Shown here: positions 54,031 to 54,062 of the stretch, one piece after another | How positions within the stretch are numbered: position 1 is the stretch's first letter | Layout of the letters: every line of letters begins with the position of its first letter | Source of the DNA: an uncultured Polaribacter sp. | Lineage (GTDB): Bacteria; Bacteroidota; Bacteroidia; Flavobacteriales; Flavobacteriaceae | Direction: 5' to 3' | DNA length: 54,062 nucleotides | NCBI GenBank assembly: GCA_913061165.1 | Contig: CAJXTJ010000004.1 | Location: forward strand, 1 to 54,062 | Notes under the pieces: generated by a model | Seen by the model: only the letters and a program-made list of their open reading frames with translations | Told to the model about the DNA's origin: nothing | Database searches by the model: none | Position numbers and translations under genes: made by a program

Positions 54031-54062
54031 GTCTCTTATACACATCTGACGCTGCCGACGAC
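54029..54062 (+). other. Sequencing adapter (Tn5 mosaic end and Nextera read-1 tail), not genomic
   Basis: 54029-54047 is CTGTCTCTTATACACATCT, the 19-bp Tn5 mosaic end, and 54048-54061 is GACGCTGCCGACGA, the complement of the Nextera read-1 adapter tail. This is untrimmed library sequence at the end of a contig. Confidence 0.97.

Noticed and set aside
54029-54062. Transposon end or insertion site at the window end
   Set aside because: The 19-bp Tn5 mosaic end continues straight into Nextera adapter sequence, so it is a library artefact.
1-54062. CRISPR array, riboswitch, prophage or defence island
   Set aside because: No regularly spaced repeats, no recognisable aptamer before folE, guaA or aroE, and no phage, transposase or nuclease genes were seen on reading both strands.

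Overview
The window is AT-rich chromosomal DNA of a marine-type member of Flavobacteriaceae (Bacteroidota), close to Polaribacter or Tenacibaculum in flavour. The evidence is the type IX secretion genes porU and porV, a fused ResB-CcsA cytochrome c assembly protein, tandem DUF368 genes, an iron-sulfur photolyase, and repeated use of the Bacteroidota promoter element TAnnTTTG with little sign of Shine-Dalgarno sites. No phage, insertion sequence, CRISPR array or rRNA was seen. Two tRNAs (Thr, Pro) are present. The last 34 bases (54029-54062) are a Nextera/Tn5 sequencing adapter, so the window ends at an artificial contig end.

Layout. 1-8652 (+): porU (5' end missing), porV and cdd, then a lone FabH-like condensing enzyme, guaA and a LysM/periplasmic-binding lipoprotein. 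8732-16978 (-): a membrane/TPR-like protein, the ccsBA fusion, and an operon of udk, an FtsB/DivIC-like gene and the two methylmalonyl-CoA mutase subunits. 17206-17279 (-): tRNA-Thr.

17433-31493 (-): the most interesting part, a 14-kb set of 19 tightly packed genes that looks like a light and photo-oxidative stress regulon. A TetR-type regulator leads a UbiB/ABC1 protein, a flavin reductase-like protein, an NAD(P)-binding/DUF2867 protein, a 46-residue DUF2256 zinc-ribbon protein, Cry-DASH, an FeS (6-4)-type photolyase and a third photolyase-family protein. A second promoter then leads an unknown 140-residue protein, a DUF2805/TIGR03643 protein, GTP cyclohydrolase I, two paralogous small proteins, an SDR protein lacking its catalytic tyrosine, glutathione peroxidase, a Lacal_2735-like small protein, TspO, an SRPBCC protein and a classical photolyase. 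The same 28-bp palindromic element, GTTTAA-N16-TTAAAC, lies at both promoters and is the likely TetR operator. Inferred logic: DNA repair by light, pterin and flavin cofactor supply, porphyrin/TspO handling, and lipid peroxide removal under one repressor.

31897-39897: tRNA-Pro, trxB (+), a J-domain/KTSC protein (-), and a fatty-acid beta-oxidation operon (-) in the order marR, fadN, fadA, fadE, with two copies of a 20-bp palindrome-bearing repeat at its promoter. 40074-44433 (+): a NatA/NatB-like ABC exporter, an MscS channel and a sigma-54 response regulator without a DNA-binding domain. 44530-48224: katG (-) facing away from an operon of 2-Cys peroxiredoxin, thioredoxin and a DUF6952-like protein (+), with an OxyR-like site upstream of katG. 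48275-53985: an SGNH hydrolase and a small basic protein (-), then two DUF368 (polyprenyl-phosphate transporter family) genes overlapping aroE, and a long DUF349 coiled-coil protein (+).
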